A stretch of 64,000 nt of DNA from Pseudoselenomonas ruminantium (GTDB taxonomy: Bacteria > Bacillota > Negativicutes > Selenomonadales > Selenomonadaceae): the NCBI GenBank assembly GCA_015058575.1, contig SVBZ01000048.1, positions 62,001-126,000 on the forward strand. The letters are read 5' to 3'. Numbering within the stretch: the stretch's first letter is position 1; every line of letters starts with the position of its first letter. Position numbers and translations under genes: made by a program. Positions 51,483-60,084 of the stretch are shown piece after piece. Under the pieces are notes generated by a model. It did no database searches and was not told the DNA's origin. It saw only the letters and a list, made by a program, of their open reading frames with translations.

Positions 51483-53861
51483 ATGGAAAATGAATCGTTT
51501 AAGATATTAGAATATGAGAAAATCACGGCGATGCTCGAAGAGCGGGCTGGGTCAGCGCTGGGCAAGGAAAAGGCACGGCTGCTCTTTCCAAGTTCCGATA
51601 TCGCTGAGATTGCCGAGTGGCAGCAGGAAACGGATGAGGCTGTGCAGGTCTATGCTATGACCGCACCACCGCTGGGCGGCATCCGCGATATACGCCCGCT
51701 GCTCAAGAAAGCGGGCAAGGGCGCTGTGCTCGATCTTGCAGAAATGCAGGAGGTCATGAGCACGCTCTATGCCATGCGCAATGTCAAATATTTCTTCCGC
51801 GATCTGGAAGCCGAGGTGCCGCTGCTAAAGGAGTGGGCGCGTTCGCTGGAGATTCTTGGCCAGCTTGAGCGCAATCTTGGCAACACGATCGATGAGCATG
51901 GCAACATGCGCGAAGATGCGAGCGTCGAGCTGCGCCGCATCCGCCGCGAGCTTAAGTCGTCGCAGGTGCGCATAAAGGATAAGATCAACAGTATCCTTCA
52001 CGATGCGGCATATCAGAAAATGTTCCAGGATGCTATCGTCACAGTGCGCGATGAGCGCTATGTGCTGCCAGTCAAGGCTGAATACCGCGCGCATTTCCCT
52101 GGTCTTATCCATGACCAGTCGGCGAGTGGGTCGACGCTGTTCATCGAGCCGATGGCGGTGGTGGAGCTCAATAACGATGTCAAGCAGCTGACGCTGGCGG
52201 AGCAGCAGGAAGTACAGCGTATCCTGCGGCAATTGTCGCAGGAAATCAGCCGCGATAGTGAACCGCTCACGGCCAATTGCATGATACTGGCAGATATTGA
52301 CTTTGCATTTGCCAAGGCGAAGCTGGCCCGGGATATGGAGGCAACACGGCCACTGCTCAATACGGAAGGGCGGACCGTGCTCAAGAATGCGCGCCACCCG
52401 TTGATTCCGCGCGACAAAGTCGTACCGACGAGCATCACGCTGGGCGATGGCTACCGCATGCTGCTCATAACGGGCCCGAATACCGGTGGTAAGACGGTCA
52501 GCATGAAAACGCTGGGCCTTATGGTACTCATGGCTCAGTCGGGCTGCTATCTGCCGGTCGCTGCCGATTCGGAGATCGCGGTCTATCAGAATGTCTATGC
52601 CGACATCGGCGATGAGCAGAGCATCGAGCAGAGCCTGTCGACTTTTTCGGCGCATATGACTCATATCGTGCGTATTCTCGACAAGGTTGAAAGCGACGAT
52701 CTGCTGCTGCTCGATGAGCTTGGGGCGGGCACCGATCCTGAGGAAGGTGCGGCACTTGCGATGTCCATCCTCGAGCGTCTGCTCGATGTGCGGGCAACGA
52801 CTGTGGCAACGACGCATTATTCGGAGCTCAAGACGTTTGCTTATACGCGCGAGGGCATCGAAAATGCCTGCGTGGAATTTGACGTCGAGACCCTGCGGCC
52901 GACCTATCGCTTGCTCATCGGCATTCCGGGTGCGAGCAATGCCTTTGCCATCAGCCAGCGGCTCGGTCTTTCTGACTCGCTTATCCTGCGGGCTAAGCAG
53001 CTGGTCAAGGCTGACCATGCCCAGTTTGAGCATGTCATCAACCAGCTTGAGAATGAAAAGATGATGTATGAGCAGATGAACGCCGACATCCGCGAGCGCC
53101 AGCAGCGGGTCACGCAGCTCGAGCGCAAACTTGAGGATGCGAAGGCGGAGCTCGCGAAGAAGAAGGGCGATATCATCCGCAAGGCCAAGGAGAAGAGTGC
53201 CGCGATGATCCGCCAGACGCGGCGTGAGTCCGAGGAAGTCATAAAGGATCTCAAGGAGCAGTTTGATGACCAGGGCATCCGGGCGCGCCAGCAGGCCATC
53301 CAGGAAGCGCGGGCCAAGATCAATGAGGCTTCTGACCGTGCAAGGCCGGGCATCATGGCGCAGAAAGGCGTCGGCAAGAAGATTGATGTCAAGACGCTGG
53401 TGCCGGGCGATGTCATCTATGTCAAAAAGCTGGACCAGAAGGGGACGGTCCTTGAAGTGCAGGGCAAGGAGCTCACAGTGCAGCTCGGCGGCCTGCGGAC
53501 CAAGGTCAAGGCCTCGGGCTGTACGTTCCTTTCCCATGCGGAAAAGGAGAAGGCTCCGGTGGCAACCGGCAGGAAGCGCACGACGCAATCGGGCTCATTC
53601 CTGCAGAAGACGCAGAACATCGGCCGCGATATCGATATCCGCGGCATGATGGTCGATGAGGCAGAAGTCGTGCTCGGCAAGTTCATCGATGATGCCGTTA
53701 TCGCGGGGCTCACGCAGGTGCTTGTCATTCATGGCAAGGGAACGGGTGCACTCCGCAAGGGCGTTCATGAATATTTCAAACATCACCGCAATGTGGCCAA
53801 ATTCCAATTTGCTGATATCAATGAGGGCGGAACCGGTGCTACCATCGTAGACCTCAAATAA
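51483..53861 (+). CDS. mutS2: Endonuclease MutS2
   Basis: 792 aa. MutS core ATPase with Walker A TGPNTGGKTVSMKTLG near 330, LLLDELGAGTDPEEGAALA near 405, long coiled coil (about 510-630) and a C-terminal Smr nuclease domain (DIRGMMVDEAE, then VIHGKGTGALRKGVHEYFKH). MutS2 suppresses recombination in some bacteria and rescues collided ribosomes in Bacillus. ATG two bases after the U32 stop. Confidence 0.94.
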   Translation: MENESFKILEYEKITAMLEERAGSALGKEKARLLFPSSDIAEIAEWQQETDEAVQVYAMTAPPLGGIRDIRPLLKKAGKGAVLDLAEMQEVMSTLYAMRNVKYFFRDLEAEVPLLKEWARSLEILGQLERNLGNTIDEHGNMREDASVELRRIRRELKSSQVRIKDKINSILHDAAYQKMFQDAIVTVRDERYVLPVKAEYRAHFPGLIHDQSASGSTLFIEPMAVVELNNDVKQLTLAEQQEVQRILRQLSQEISRDSEPLTANCMILADIDFAFAKAKLARDMEATRPLLNTEGRTVLKNARHPLIPRDKVVPTSITLGDGYRMLLITGPNTGGKTVSMKTLGLMVLMAQSGCYLPVAADSEIAVYQNVYADIGDEQSIEQSLSTFSAHMTHIVRILDKVESDDLLLLDELGAGTDPEEGAALAMSILERLLDVRATTVATTHYSELKTFAYTREGIENACVEFDVETLRPTYRLLIGIPGASNAFAISQRLGLSDSLILRAKQLVKADHAQFEHVINQLENEKMMYEQMNADIRERQQRVTQLERKLEDAKAELAKKKGDIIRKAKEKSAAMIRQTRRESEEVIKDLKEQFDDQGIRARQQAIQEARAKINEASDRARPGIMAQKGVGKKIDVKTLVPGDVIYVKKLDQKGTVLEVQGKELTVQLGGLRTKVKASGCTFLSHAEKEKAPVATGRKRTTQSGSFLQKTQNIGRDIDIRGMMVDEAEVVLGKFIDDAVIAGLTQVLVIHGKGTGALRKGVHEYFKHHRNVAKFQFADINEGGTGATIVDLK

Positions 53862-53893
53862 GCAGAAAACAACGATTTGAGCTGTTCATTTCA

Positions 53894-53922
53894 TAGACGA
53901 TACATTCGATTTGTGATAAAAT
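53894..53922 (+). promoter_or_regulatory. Promoter of PBP1A gene
   Basis: TAGACG (53894-53899), 17-base spacer, TAAAAT (53917-53922); GGAGG site before the ATG at 53952. Confidence 0.55.
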
Positions 53923-53951
53923 GAAAAAGTATAAATTTAAGGAGGCAGCTC

Positions 53952-56060
53952 ATGGAGAAACGTTCAAATACGAATACGAGCCGTCAAAAACGTCCCGCAA
54001 AAAGTGGCAGCAGCAACGTCAAAAAAGTCATCCTCGGCTTTGGCCTGGTCATCCTGGTCATGGTCACGGGCATTGGCTGTGGTTTTCTGACTGCCAGCAT
54101 GAATACGAAGCCCGATCTGGCAAACGATATCCTGCCGCCGGCGTCTTCGCAGATTTACGATATCAATGGCAATGAGATTGCCAATGTCCATGCGGCTGAA
54201 AACCGCCGGCCAGTCAAGATCCAGCAGGTTCCGAAAGACTTGCAGAATGCTTTCGTGGCCGTCGAAGATAACCGCTTCTACGAACACAGTGGTGTCGATC
54301 CGCGCGGTATCCTGCGTGCGCTCTATGCCAATATCCGTGGCCGTGGCGTCTCGGAAGGCGGCTCGACCATCACGCAGCAGCTGGCAAAGAATGCGTATCT
54401 GACGCAGGAACGCACGCTGACGCGTAAGATACAGGAGGTTTTCCTGGCCCTGCAGCTCGAGCGGCAGTATACAAAGCAGGAAATCCTCGAGATGTATATG
54501 AACCAGATCTATTTTGGACAGGGTGCTTATGGCGTACAGGCAGCAGCGCAGACTTACTTCGGCAAGAACGTCGAGGATCTGACGCTCAATGAATGTGCCA
54601 TGCTTGCCGGTATCCCGAAGAGCCCGAACTATTACTCGCCGCTCAACAATCTCGATGCCGCACAGGAGCGCAAGGGCACAGTCCTTGACCAGATGGCAAA
54701 ATACGGCTATATCAACAGCAGCCTGGCGGCTAAGACCAAGCCCGAGAAATTGCAGATCGTGAAGCCGGTCAAGAAGGAAAGCAATACGGAAGCTTCCTAC
54801 TTTATCGATTATGTGACGCAGCTGCTCATCGATAAGTATGGCGCAGATGCTGTCTATAAAGAGGGGCTCAAGATCTATACGACCATCGATATGGACGCAC
54901 AGCGTGCAGCGGAAACCGCTATGAAGCAGCTGCCGAATGTCAAGGTGGATGGCAATAAGATCCAGCAGCCGCAGGGGGCATTGGTTGCCATCGATCCGCA
55001 TAATGGCTATGTCAAGGCGATGGTCGGCGGCCGCGGTACCGATCAGTTCAACCGCGCAACGATGGCCGTACGCCAGCCAGGATCGGCCTTCAAGCCGTTT
55101 GTCTTTGTGGCGGCGCTGGAAAATAAATTCACGCCAAATACCATCATCGACGACAGTCCCATCAATATCAATGGCTGGCGGCCGCAGAACGATAGTGGCA
55201 ACTTCAGCGGCAAAGTCAAGCTAAGCGATGTGGCTCGCTATTCGATGAACGTACCGACGGTCAAGATTGCGCAGAAGATTGGCATCGATAAGCCGATTTA
55301 TTATGCGCAGGAGATGGGCATCTCGACATTTGTGCTCGACGGACCTCAGAATGACCGCACGTTGTCGACCGCTTTGGGCGGCCTGACCAAAGGTGTGACG
55401 CCATTAGAGCTCACGAGTGCATACTGCACGTTTGCCAATAAGGGCGTTCATGTCAATCCGGTCGTAGTCATCAAAGTGCTTGACCGCAATGGCAAGGTGC
55501 TTGAGCAGGCGGAACCCAAACAGCGCAGCGTCGTCAGCGAAAGCAGTGCCGTAGAGCTTACGGATATGCTCGAGGGCGTTATCAAGAAGGGTACCGGTAC
55601 GCGGGCCAATATCGGCCGTCCGGCTGCTGGCAAGACTGGTACGACGAGTGACTATCACGATGCCTGGTTTGTTGGCTATACGCCCGATCTCGTCTGCGGT
55701 GTCTGGGTTGGCAACGATGACAATACGCCAATGAATGGTGTCATGGGCGGCCAGCTGCCAGCAAAGATTTGGAAAGCCTTTATGGAAAAAGCTTTGGCAC
55801 AGACGCCGGCCAAGAATTTTGATGGCTCCGTTGCTTCGAAGCATGACAGCATCGGCGAGCTGGAAAATGATAAGAAGACCGAAGTCAAGAAAAAGGACGA
55901 TGGCAAGAAGAAGGACGAGAAAAACGCCAAGGATGACAAGTCAAATGGCGGCAAGCAGGGCAAGGGGACAGATTCCCCTGCCGGCCAGAAGAATACGCCG
56001 TCTGCCCCCGAGGCAATCGCTCCTGAGCCGGGTGGCGGCATAGCCAAGGGCCGTAATTGA
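53952..56060 (+). CDS. Penicillin-binding protein 1A (class A PBP)
   Basis: Bifunctional glycosyltransferase/transpeptidase at the inner membrane. 702 aa: basic N-terminus, TM segment (about 26-50), GT51 domain with catalytic Glu in VEDNRFYEHSGVDPRGI near 100 and GGSTITQQLAKN, transpeptidase with RQPGSAFKPF (Ser near 377), SMN (RYSMNVPT) and KTGTT near 560. The last 90 residues are a Lys/Asp/Pro-rich low-complexity tail. A near-palindrome copy (ATGACAAGTCAA) lies in this tail at 55933. Confidence 0.93.
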   Translation: MEKRSNTNTSRQKRPAKSGSSNVKKVILGFGLVILVMVTGIGCGFLTASMNTKPDLANDILPPASSQIYDINGNEIANVHAAENRRPVKIQQVPKDLQNAFVAVEDNRFYEHSGVDPRGILRALYANIRGRGVSEGGSTITQQLAKNAYLTQERTLTRKIQEVFLALQLERQYTKQEILEMYMNQIYFGQGAYGVQAAAQTYFGKNVEDLTLNECAMLAGIPKSPNYYSPLNNLDAAQERKGTVLDQMAKYGYINSSLAAKTKPEKLQIVKPVKKESNTEASYFIDYVTQLLIDKYGADAVYKEGLKIYTTIDMDAQRAAETAMKQLPNVKVDGNKIQQPQGALVAIDPHNGYVKAMVGGRGTDQFNRATMAVRQPGSAFKPFVFVAALENKFTPNTIIDDSPININGWRPQNDSGNFSGKVKLSDVARYSMNVPTVKIAQKIGIDKPIYYAQEMGISTFVLDGPQNDRTLSTALGGLTKGVTPLELTSAYCTFANKGVHVNPVVVIKVLDRNGKVLEQAEPKQRSVVSESSAVELTDMLEGVIKKGTGTRANIGRPAAGKTGTTSDYHDAWFVGYTPDLVCGVWVGNDDNTPMNGVMGGQLPAKIWKAFMEKALAQTPAKNFDGSVASKHDSIGELENDKKTEVKKKDDGKKKDEKNAKDDKSNGGKQGKGTDSPAGQKNTPSAPEAIAPEPGGGIAKGRN

Positions 56061-56100
56061 TTTGCAGTAATGATTTGTAGTAAGTCCCAAAGGAGAGAGT

Positions 56101-57312
56101 TTGTTGGCTAATGTATTTGATACTTTGAAAGAACGCGGTTTCATCGCGCAATGCACGAACGAAGAGGAGCTCAGAGAGCTTTTTGATAAGGAGAAGGTTA
56201 CGTTCTATATCGGCTTCGACCCGACGGCGGACAGCCTGCATGCGGGCCATTTCATCGCGCTGATGGCGATGGCTCATATGCAGCGGGCTGGTCATCGTCC
56301 CATCTGCCTTGTCGGTGGTGGTACGGGTACGGTCGGCGATCCGTCAGGCCGTACGGATATGCGCCGGATGCTGACCGATGAAGACATTGAGCATAACTGC
56401 GAGTGCTTCAAGAAGCAGATTGCCCGCTTTATCGATTTCAGCGATGACAAGGCCATCATGGTTAATAATGGCGACTGGCTGCGCAAGCTCAATTACATCG
56501 ATTTGCTGCGCGAAGTCGGTGCCTGCTTTACGGTCAATCGCATGCTGGCTGCTGACTGCTATAAGCAGCGCTGGGAAAAGGGACTTACGTTCCTGGAATT
56601 CAACTATATGATCATGCAGGGCTACGATTTCCTCGAGCTCAACCGCCGCTATGGCTGCAAACTCGAGATGGGCGGTGACGACCAGTGGTCAAATATCATC
56701 GCTGGTGTCGAGCTCAACCGCCGCAAGAACAATACCGCTGTCTATGGCTTGACGAACAAGCTCCTTACTAAGAGCGACGGCAAGAAGATGGGTAAGACTG
56801 CTGGCGGTGCGCTCTGGCTCGATGCAGAAAAGACCAGCCCGTATGAGTTCTACCAGTACTGGCGCAACGTCGATGATGCGGATGTCGAGAACTGCCTTGC
56901 CCTGCTCACGTTCCTGCCGATGGATGAGGTTCGCCGTCTCGGCGCACTTCAGGATTCGGCTATCAATGAGGCCAAGAAGATCCTGGCCTATGAGGTCACG
57001 AAAATCGTTCATGGCGAGCAGGCTGCCGCGGAGGCTAAAGCGGCAGCTGAGGCCATGTTCGGTGGCTCGGGTGCCGGTGCGAACATTCCTGAGGTCAAGG
57101 CGGCTGCCGGCGATAAACTGCTGGATGTCATGGCTGCCGGCAAGATCGTTGCGTCGAAGGGCGAGGGCCGCCGTTTGATCCAGCAGAATGGTGTAGCTCT
57201 CAACGATGTCAAAGTAGCTGATGTTGACTATGTGCTGACGGAGACTGACTTCAAAGATGGCGAGGCTATCTTGAAGAAGGGCAAGAAAAAATATTATAAG
57301 CTTGTAAAATGA
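56101..57312 (+). CDS. tyrS: Tyrosine-tRNA ligase
   Basis: Charges tRNA-Tyr. 403 aa, with HIGH-like DSLHAGHFI near 41-49, class I fold motif [15 protein letters not shown] near 190, KMSKS-like motif [10 protein letters not shown] near 225, and a C-terminal S4 domain ([19 protein letters not shown]). The KMGKT form and length fit the TyrZ/type II branch. TTG start (56101 or the adjacent 56104) after AAAGGAG. The 40-base gap upstream is too short for a T-box. Confidence 0.93.
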   Translation: MLANVFDTLKERGFIAQCTNEEELRELFDKEKVTFYIGFDPTADSLHAGHFIALMAMAHMQRAGHRPICLVGGGTGTVGDPSGRTDMRRMLTDEDIEHNCECFKKQIARFIDFSDDKAIMVNNGDWLRKLNYIDLLREVGACFTVNRMLAADCYKQRWEKGLTFLEFNYMIMQGYDFLELNRRYGCKLEMGGDDQWSNIIAGVELNRRKNNTAVYGLTNKLLTKSDGKKMGKTAGGALWLDAEKTSPYEFYQYWRNVDDADVENCLALLTFLPMDEVRRLGALQDSAINEAKKILAYEVTKIVHGEQAAAEAKAAAEAMFGGSGAGANIPEVKAAAGDKLLDVMAAGKIVASKGEGRRLIQQNGVALNDVKVADVDYVLTETDFKDGEAILKKGKKKYYKLVK

Positions 57313-57314
57313 TT

Positions 57315-57354
57315 AAAAATCCTGCTGCAGAGAAATCTGTGGCAGGATTTTTCT
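57315..57354 (+). terminator. Terminator after tyrS
   Basis: 16-bp stem with wobbles (57315-57330 with 57337-57352), AGAAAT loop, T-run in the right arm. Confidence 0.85.
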
Positions 57355-57445
57355 GTTGAACAGCGAAGAAAGTAACGGAAAAGAATTGCTGGATGCAGTG
57401 ACCGGTCAAATCGTTACAGATATTGGCATGCTGCAAAGAAAAGCA

Positions 57446-57474
57446 TTGCTTGTTTGATTACTTTACGTTATAAT
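57446..57474 (+). promoter_or_regulatory. Promoter of the CAP-domain gene leader
   Basis: TTGCTT (57446-57451), 17-base spacer, TATAAT (57469-57474). A GTGACCGGTCAA near-palindrome lies upstream at 57398-57409. Confidence 0.6.
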
Positions 57475-57480
57475 ATAACT

Positions 57481-57695
57481 AAGAAGAATGCTGTAAAACT
57501 GAATAGCAAAAACGGGATTGCTGCAGTCATGCGATGGCTGCGCCAGCAGGAAACACCATTATCGAGGCTTCGATAATGGGTTCGCTGGTTTGTTGTGCGA
57601 TCGGAATCTTCCCTGCCGAGGCAGGAGGGCGCGAAGTGAGGATACCAAGTGCTCATAAGATGACGGTCAAGCGGCAAACGAAAGAGGCGAGAAAG
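57481..57695 (+). ncRNA. Candidate structured 5' leader (about 215 nt) of the CAP-domain gene
   Basis: Between the predicted transcription start and the ATG lie consecutive hairpins: TGGC/GCCA near 57537-57547; a perfect 10-bp stem CCATTATCGA/TCGATAATGG near 57556-57579; and CCTGCC/GGCAGG near 57613-57627 with possible extension by flanking CTTC/GAAG. No match to c-di-GMP-I, c-di-AMP, cobalamin, purine or manganese riboswitch cores could be made by eye. The frame is also open through most of it, so an N-terminal extension cannot be excluded. Confidence 0.4.
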
Positions 57696-58145
57696 ATGAA
57701 AACCTGGCGGCGGATAGTTTCCCTGCTGGTACTGGCTTTTGTCGTTTTTGCTGCTTCTTCCGCATTGGCGGCTGAGTTGGATCAGGAAGTTCTTTATCAT
57801 GTCAACATCATGCGCGTTAATGCTGGCGTAGCACCGCTGGCGCTCAATCGTGAGCTTGCGGCTGCTTCGTATGTCCGTGCTGCAGAAGCAGAAGTGAATT
57901 TTGCTCATCGCCGTCCGGATGGCCGGGAAGTCAAATCGGTTTTTGCAAATGCATCTTTTGCCTGGTTCGGTGAGAACCTGGCGGTCAGCAAGAAGGCTGA
58001 TGCCGAAGCAATCGTCCGTGCCTGGATGAATTCGCCGACGCATCGTGCCAATTTACTCAATCGTCATTATACGAAGATGGGCGTTGCCTGTGTCAAGGGA
58101 AATGATGGACGGTATTATTGGGCACAGGAGATGGCTTCGGAGTGA
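57696..58145 (+). CDS. Secreted CAP (SCP-like) domain protein
   Basis: 149 aa: signal peptide (KTWRRIVSLLVLAFVVFAAS, cleavage near SALAAE) followed by a CAP domain. HVNIMRVNAGVAPLALNREL, NFAHRRPDG with His, FGENLAV with Glu and AWMNSPTHRANLLNRHYTKM match the family (YkwD-like). Role unknown; members are extracytoplasmic and some bind lipids or act in envelope processes. ATG 57696 is chosen because it starts the signal peptide and has AGAGG eight bases upstream. Ends in a strong terminator. Confidence 0.88.
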   Translation: MKTWRRIVSLLVLAFVVFAASSALAAELDQEVLYHVNIMRVNAGVAPLALNRELAAASYVRAAEAEVNFAHRRPDGREVKSVFANASFAWFGENLAVSKKADAEAIVRAWMNSPTHRANLLNRHYTKMGVACVKGNDGRYYWAQEMASE

Positions 58146-58177
58146 CTGGAGTGGCTGACAAAAGTATAATGGCAAGT

Positions 58178-58214
58178 GAATGCTTAGGGCGCAATGTCCA
58201 AGCATTCTTTTTTT
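58178..58214 (+). terminator. Terminator between CAP gene and tpsB
   Basis: GAATGCTT/AAGCATTC perfect stem (58178-58185 with 58200-58207) followed by seven Ts. An in-frame ATG at 58194 lies in its loop and is therefore unlikely to be the tpsB start. Confidence 0.85.
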
Positions 58215-58241
58215 GTACTTTTTACGAAGCAGGTGATGATG

Positions 58242-59933
58242 ATGCAGCGAGACAAGATTAGAGCTACCCAAAAGATGTTAGTGACCGCCGTATGTTTGCT
58301 GCTGGCAGGTTCGACAGCAGCGGCCGCTGAACTGCCGACAGCTGGTACGCTAAGCCGTGCGGAACAGGACAAGGAGGAAGTCGGTTTGCCGGAAGCAGCT
58401 GGTACAGCTGCGATTGAAGTCAGTGAGCCGGAACGGCCGCCGCTATCTATGGCCGAAGATGTCAAAATAAATGTCACAGGCTTTGCTGTCACAGGGCAGG
58501 ACATCGTAGACGAAACCATCTTGCAGGAACAACTCAAAGAGTATCAAGGCAGGATGGTTTCGTTCAAGGAGCTGCAAGCTGGAGCGGAAAAGCTGACGGC
58601 GTATTTCCGTCAGCGCGGCTATCTGATGGCCCATGTCTATCTGCCGGCACAGAAAATCAAGAATGGTGTCGTCGAATATCGTGTGCTCATCGGCAGAATC
58701 GATGAAATCAAGCTCGACAATAAGACAAGTATCCATGAAAGCGTGCTGCAGCGTGAAATCCGCTTCCTCCATCCTGGCGACTATATCACACGAGCTAAGC
58801 TGGAACGCGCTGTATGGCTGCTATCGGATTTGGCTGGTGCTGATGCCAAGGCCAGCATGGAGACTGGCCGCCAGGAAGGGACGGTCATATTGAAGCTGAC
58901 ACTTATGCCGCATTACGGCAAGTGTGGCATGATCAGTGCCGATAATTATGGCAATCGCTATACCGGCTATAATTCCTACGGCGTATTCTACAATATCTTG
59001 AATCCGGAACAGGCTGGCGGCCAGCTCGACCTGGCTGGCCGCATGACGGGCAGCAATCTATACAATTATAGCCTGCGTTATCTGTTACCGTTTGGAGCGG
59101 ATGGATTGCGGGCGACGCTTGGGTATAGCATGTTGTCGTATCAATTGGGGGATACCTATCGGGTACTCGATGCTTGCGGGACATCGCGCACGGCATCGAT
59201 TGGTCTTGAGTATGCGCTCAGGCGCAGCCAGTATGAAAATCTCTATGCAGGGCTTTCCTATGAAAAGAGTATGCTGTCTGATGAATACCGTACCGTAGAT
59301 TATCAGCTGAAAAAACATACGCATGCGCTGGTCTTATCGCTCTATGGGGACAAGCGCTGGAGCCGTGCCCAGTCGAGCTGGCGTATGGACTACAAATGGG
59401 GAACATTGGGCGCTGACAACGACGAAGCCTATGTCCAGCAGCAGAAAGCCCGTACGGCAGGAACGTATCATAAGCTGCGGGGCAGCTGGCAATATATGGA
59501 ACAGCTTTCGCCGCGCGTCAGCTGGCAGCTCTATGCACGGGGACAGCTGGCCAGCCGGAATCTTGACTCGTCAGAGCGCTTCTCGTTAGGCGGTGCTACA
59601 GGGGTGCGGGCTTATCCTGCCAGTGAGTCATCGGGCGATATGGGCTATCTTATTCGCGGCGAGCTTCGCTATCTGCTGCCATTTTCAGGTAAGATACGCT
59701 GCCAGCTGGCTGGCTTTATCGATCATGGCGGCGTGGTCATTGCGCATGATCACCGGACAAGTGGGGAAAATCATCGCTTCCTGCAAGGCGCAGGTGTGGG
59801 CCTGCTGCTGAATTTCGCAGACGCGGCATTTCTGCGGGCAGACTATGCCTGGCCGCTTGGTGCACAGGAAGCCCAGAATGATAAGAATAAAACGCATGGT
59901 TGTTTTTGGCTGCGCGGCGGCATATATTTTTAA
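58242..59933 (+). CDS. Two-partner secretion outer-membrane transporter (TpsB, ShlB/FhaC/HecB)
   Basis: Omp85-superfamily pore that exports its TpsA partner across the outer membrane. About 563 aa: signal peptide (KMLVTAVCLLLAGSTAAAAE), a short linker, a POTRA domain (KINVTGFAVTGQDIVDETIL, then GYLMAHVYLPAQKIKNGVVE) at about 70-145, then a 16-stranded-barrel-like region ending in an aromatic strand (CFWLRGGIYF with terminal Phe). Of three adjacent ATGs, 58242 is best spaced from AGGTGAT. The tpsA gene follows by 151 bases, whose AT-rich interval has a TATAAT near 59976. Confidence 0.88.
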   Translation: MQRDKIRATQKMLVTAVCLLLAGSTAAAAELPTAGTLSRAEQDKEEVGLPEAAGTAAIEVSEPERPPLSMAEDVKINVTGFAVTGQDIVDETILQEQLKEYQGRMVSFKELQAGAEKLTAYFRQRGYLMAHVYLPAQKIKNGVVEYRVLIGRIDEIKLDNKTSIHESVLQREIRFLHPGDYITRAKLERAVWLLSDLAGADAKASMETGRQEGTVILKLTLMPHYGKCGMISADNYGNRYTGYNSYGVFYNILNPEQAGGQLDLAGRMTGSNLYNYSLRYLLPFGADGLRATLGYSMLSYQLGDTYRVLDACGTSRTASIGLEYALRRSQYENLYAGLSYEKSMLSDEYRTVDYQLKKHTHALVLSLYGDKRWSRAQSSWRMDYKWGTLGADNDEAYVQQQKARTAGTYHKLRGSWQYMEQLSPRVSWQLYARGQLASRNLDSSERFSLGGATGVRAYPASESSGDMGYLIRGELRYLLPFSGKIRCQLAGFIDHGGVVIAHDHRTSGENHRFLQGAGVGLLLNFADAAFLRADYAWPLGAQEAQNDKNKTHGCFWLRGGIYF

Positions 59934-60084
59934 GTCATTCTTTAAAAATATATTATAACAACGGCGTTATAATATTAAATAAATGTAAATATTTTCTGAA
60001 AATGTTAAGTCGTAACAGGAATGTTTCGATATATAAGTATAGGGAAGAAGTTTCGATGATTAAACGGAGCGGGGAGGTGTTTCT

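Noticed and set aside
51825..53588. 587-codon minus-strand frame opposite mutS2
   Set aside because: Mirror frame of a GC-biased coding sequence; composition is Arg/Leu/His-rich and matches nothing recognisable.
56061..56100. T-box leader for tyrS
   Set aside because: The gap from the PBP1A stop to the tyrS start is about 40 bases and lacks the T-box consensus.
57481..57695. c-di-GMP, c-di-AMP or cobalamin riboswitch upstream of the CAP gene
   Set aside because: The conserved cores of these classes could not be found; only generic hairpins are visible, so it is listed as an unassigned candidate leader.
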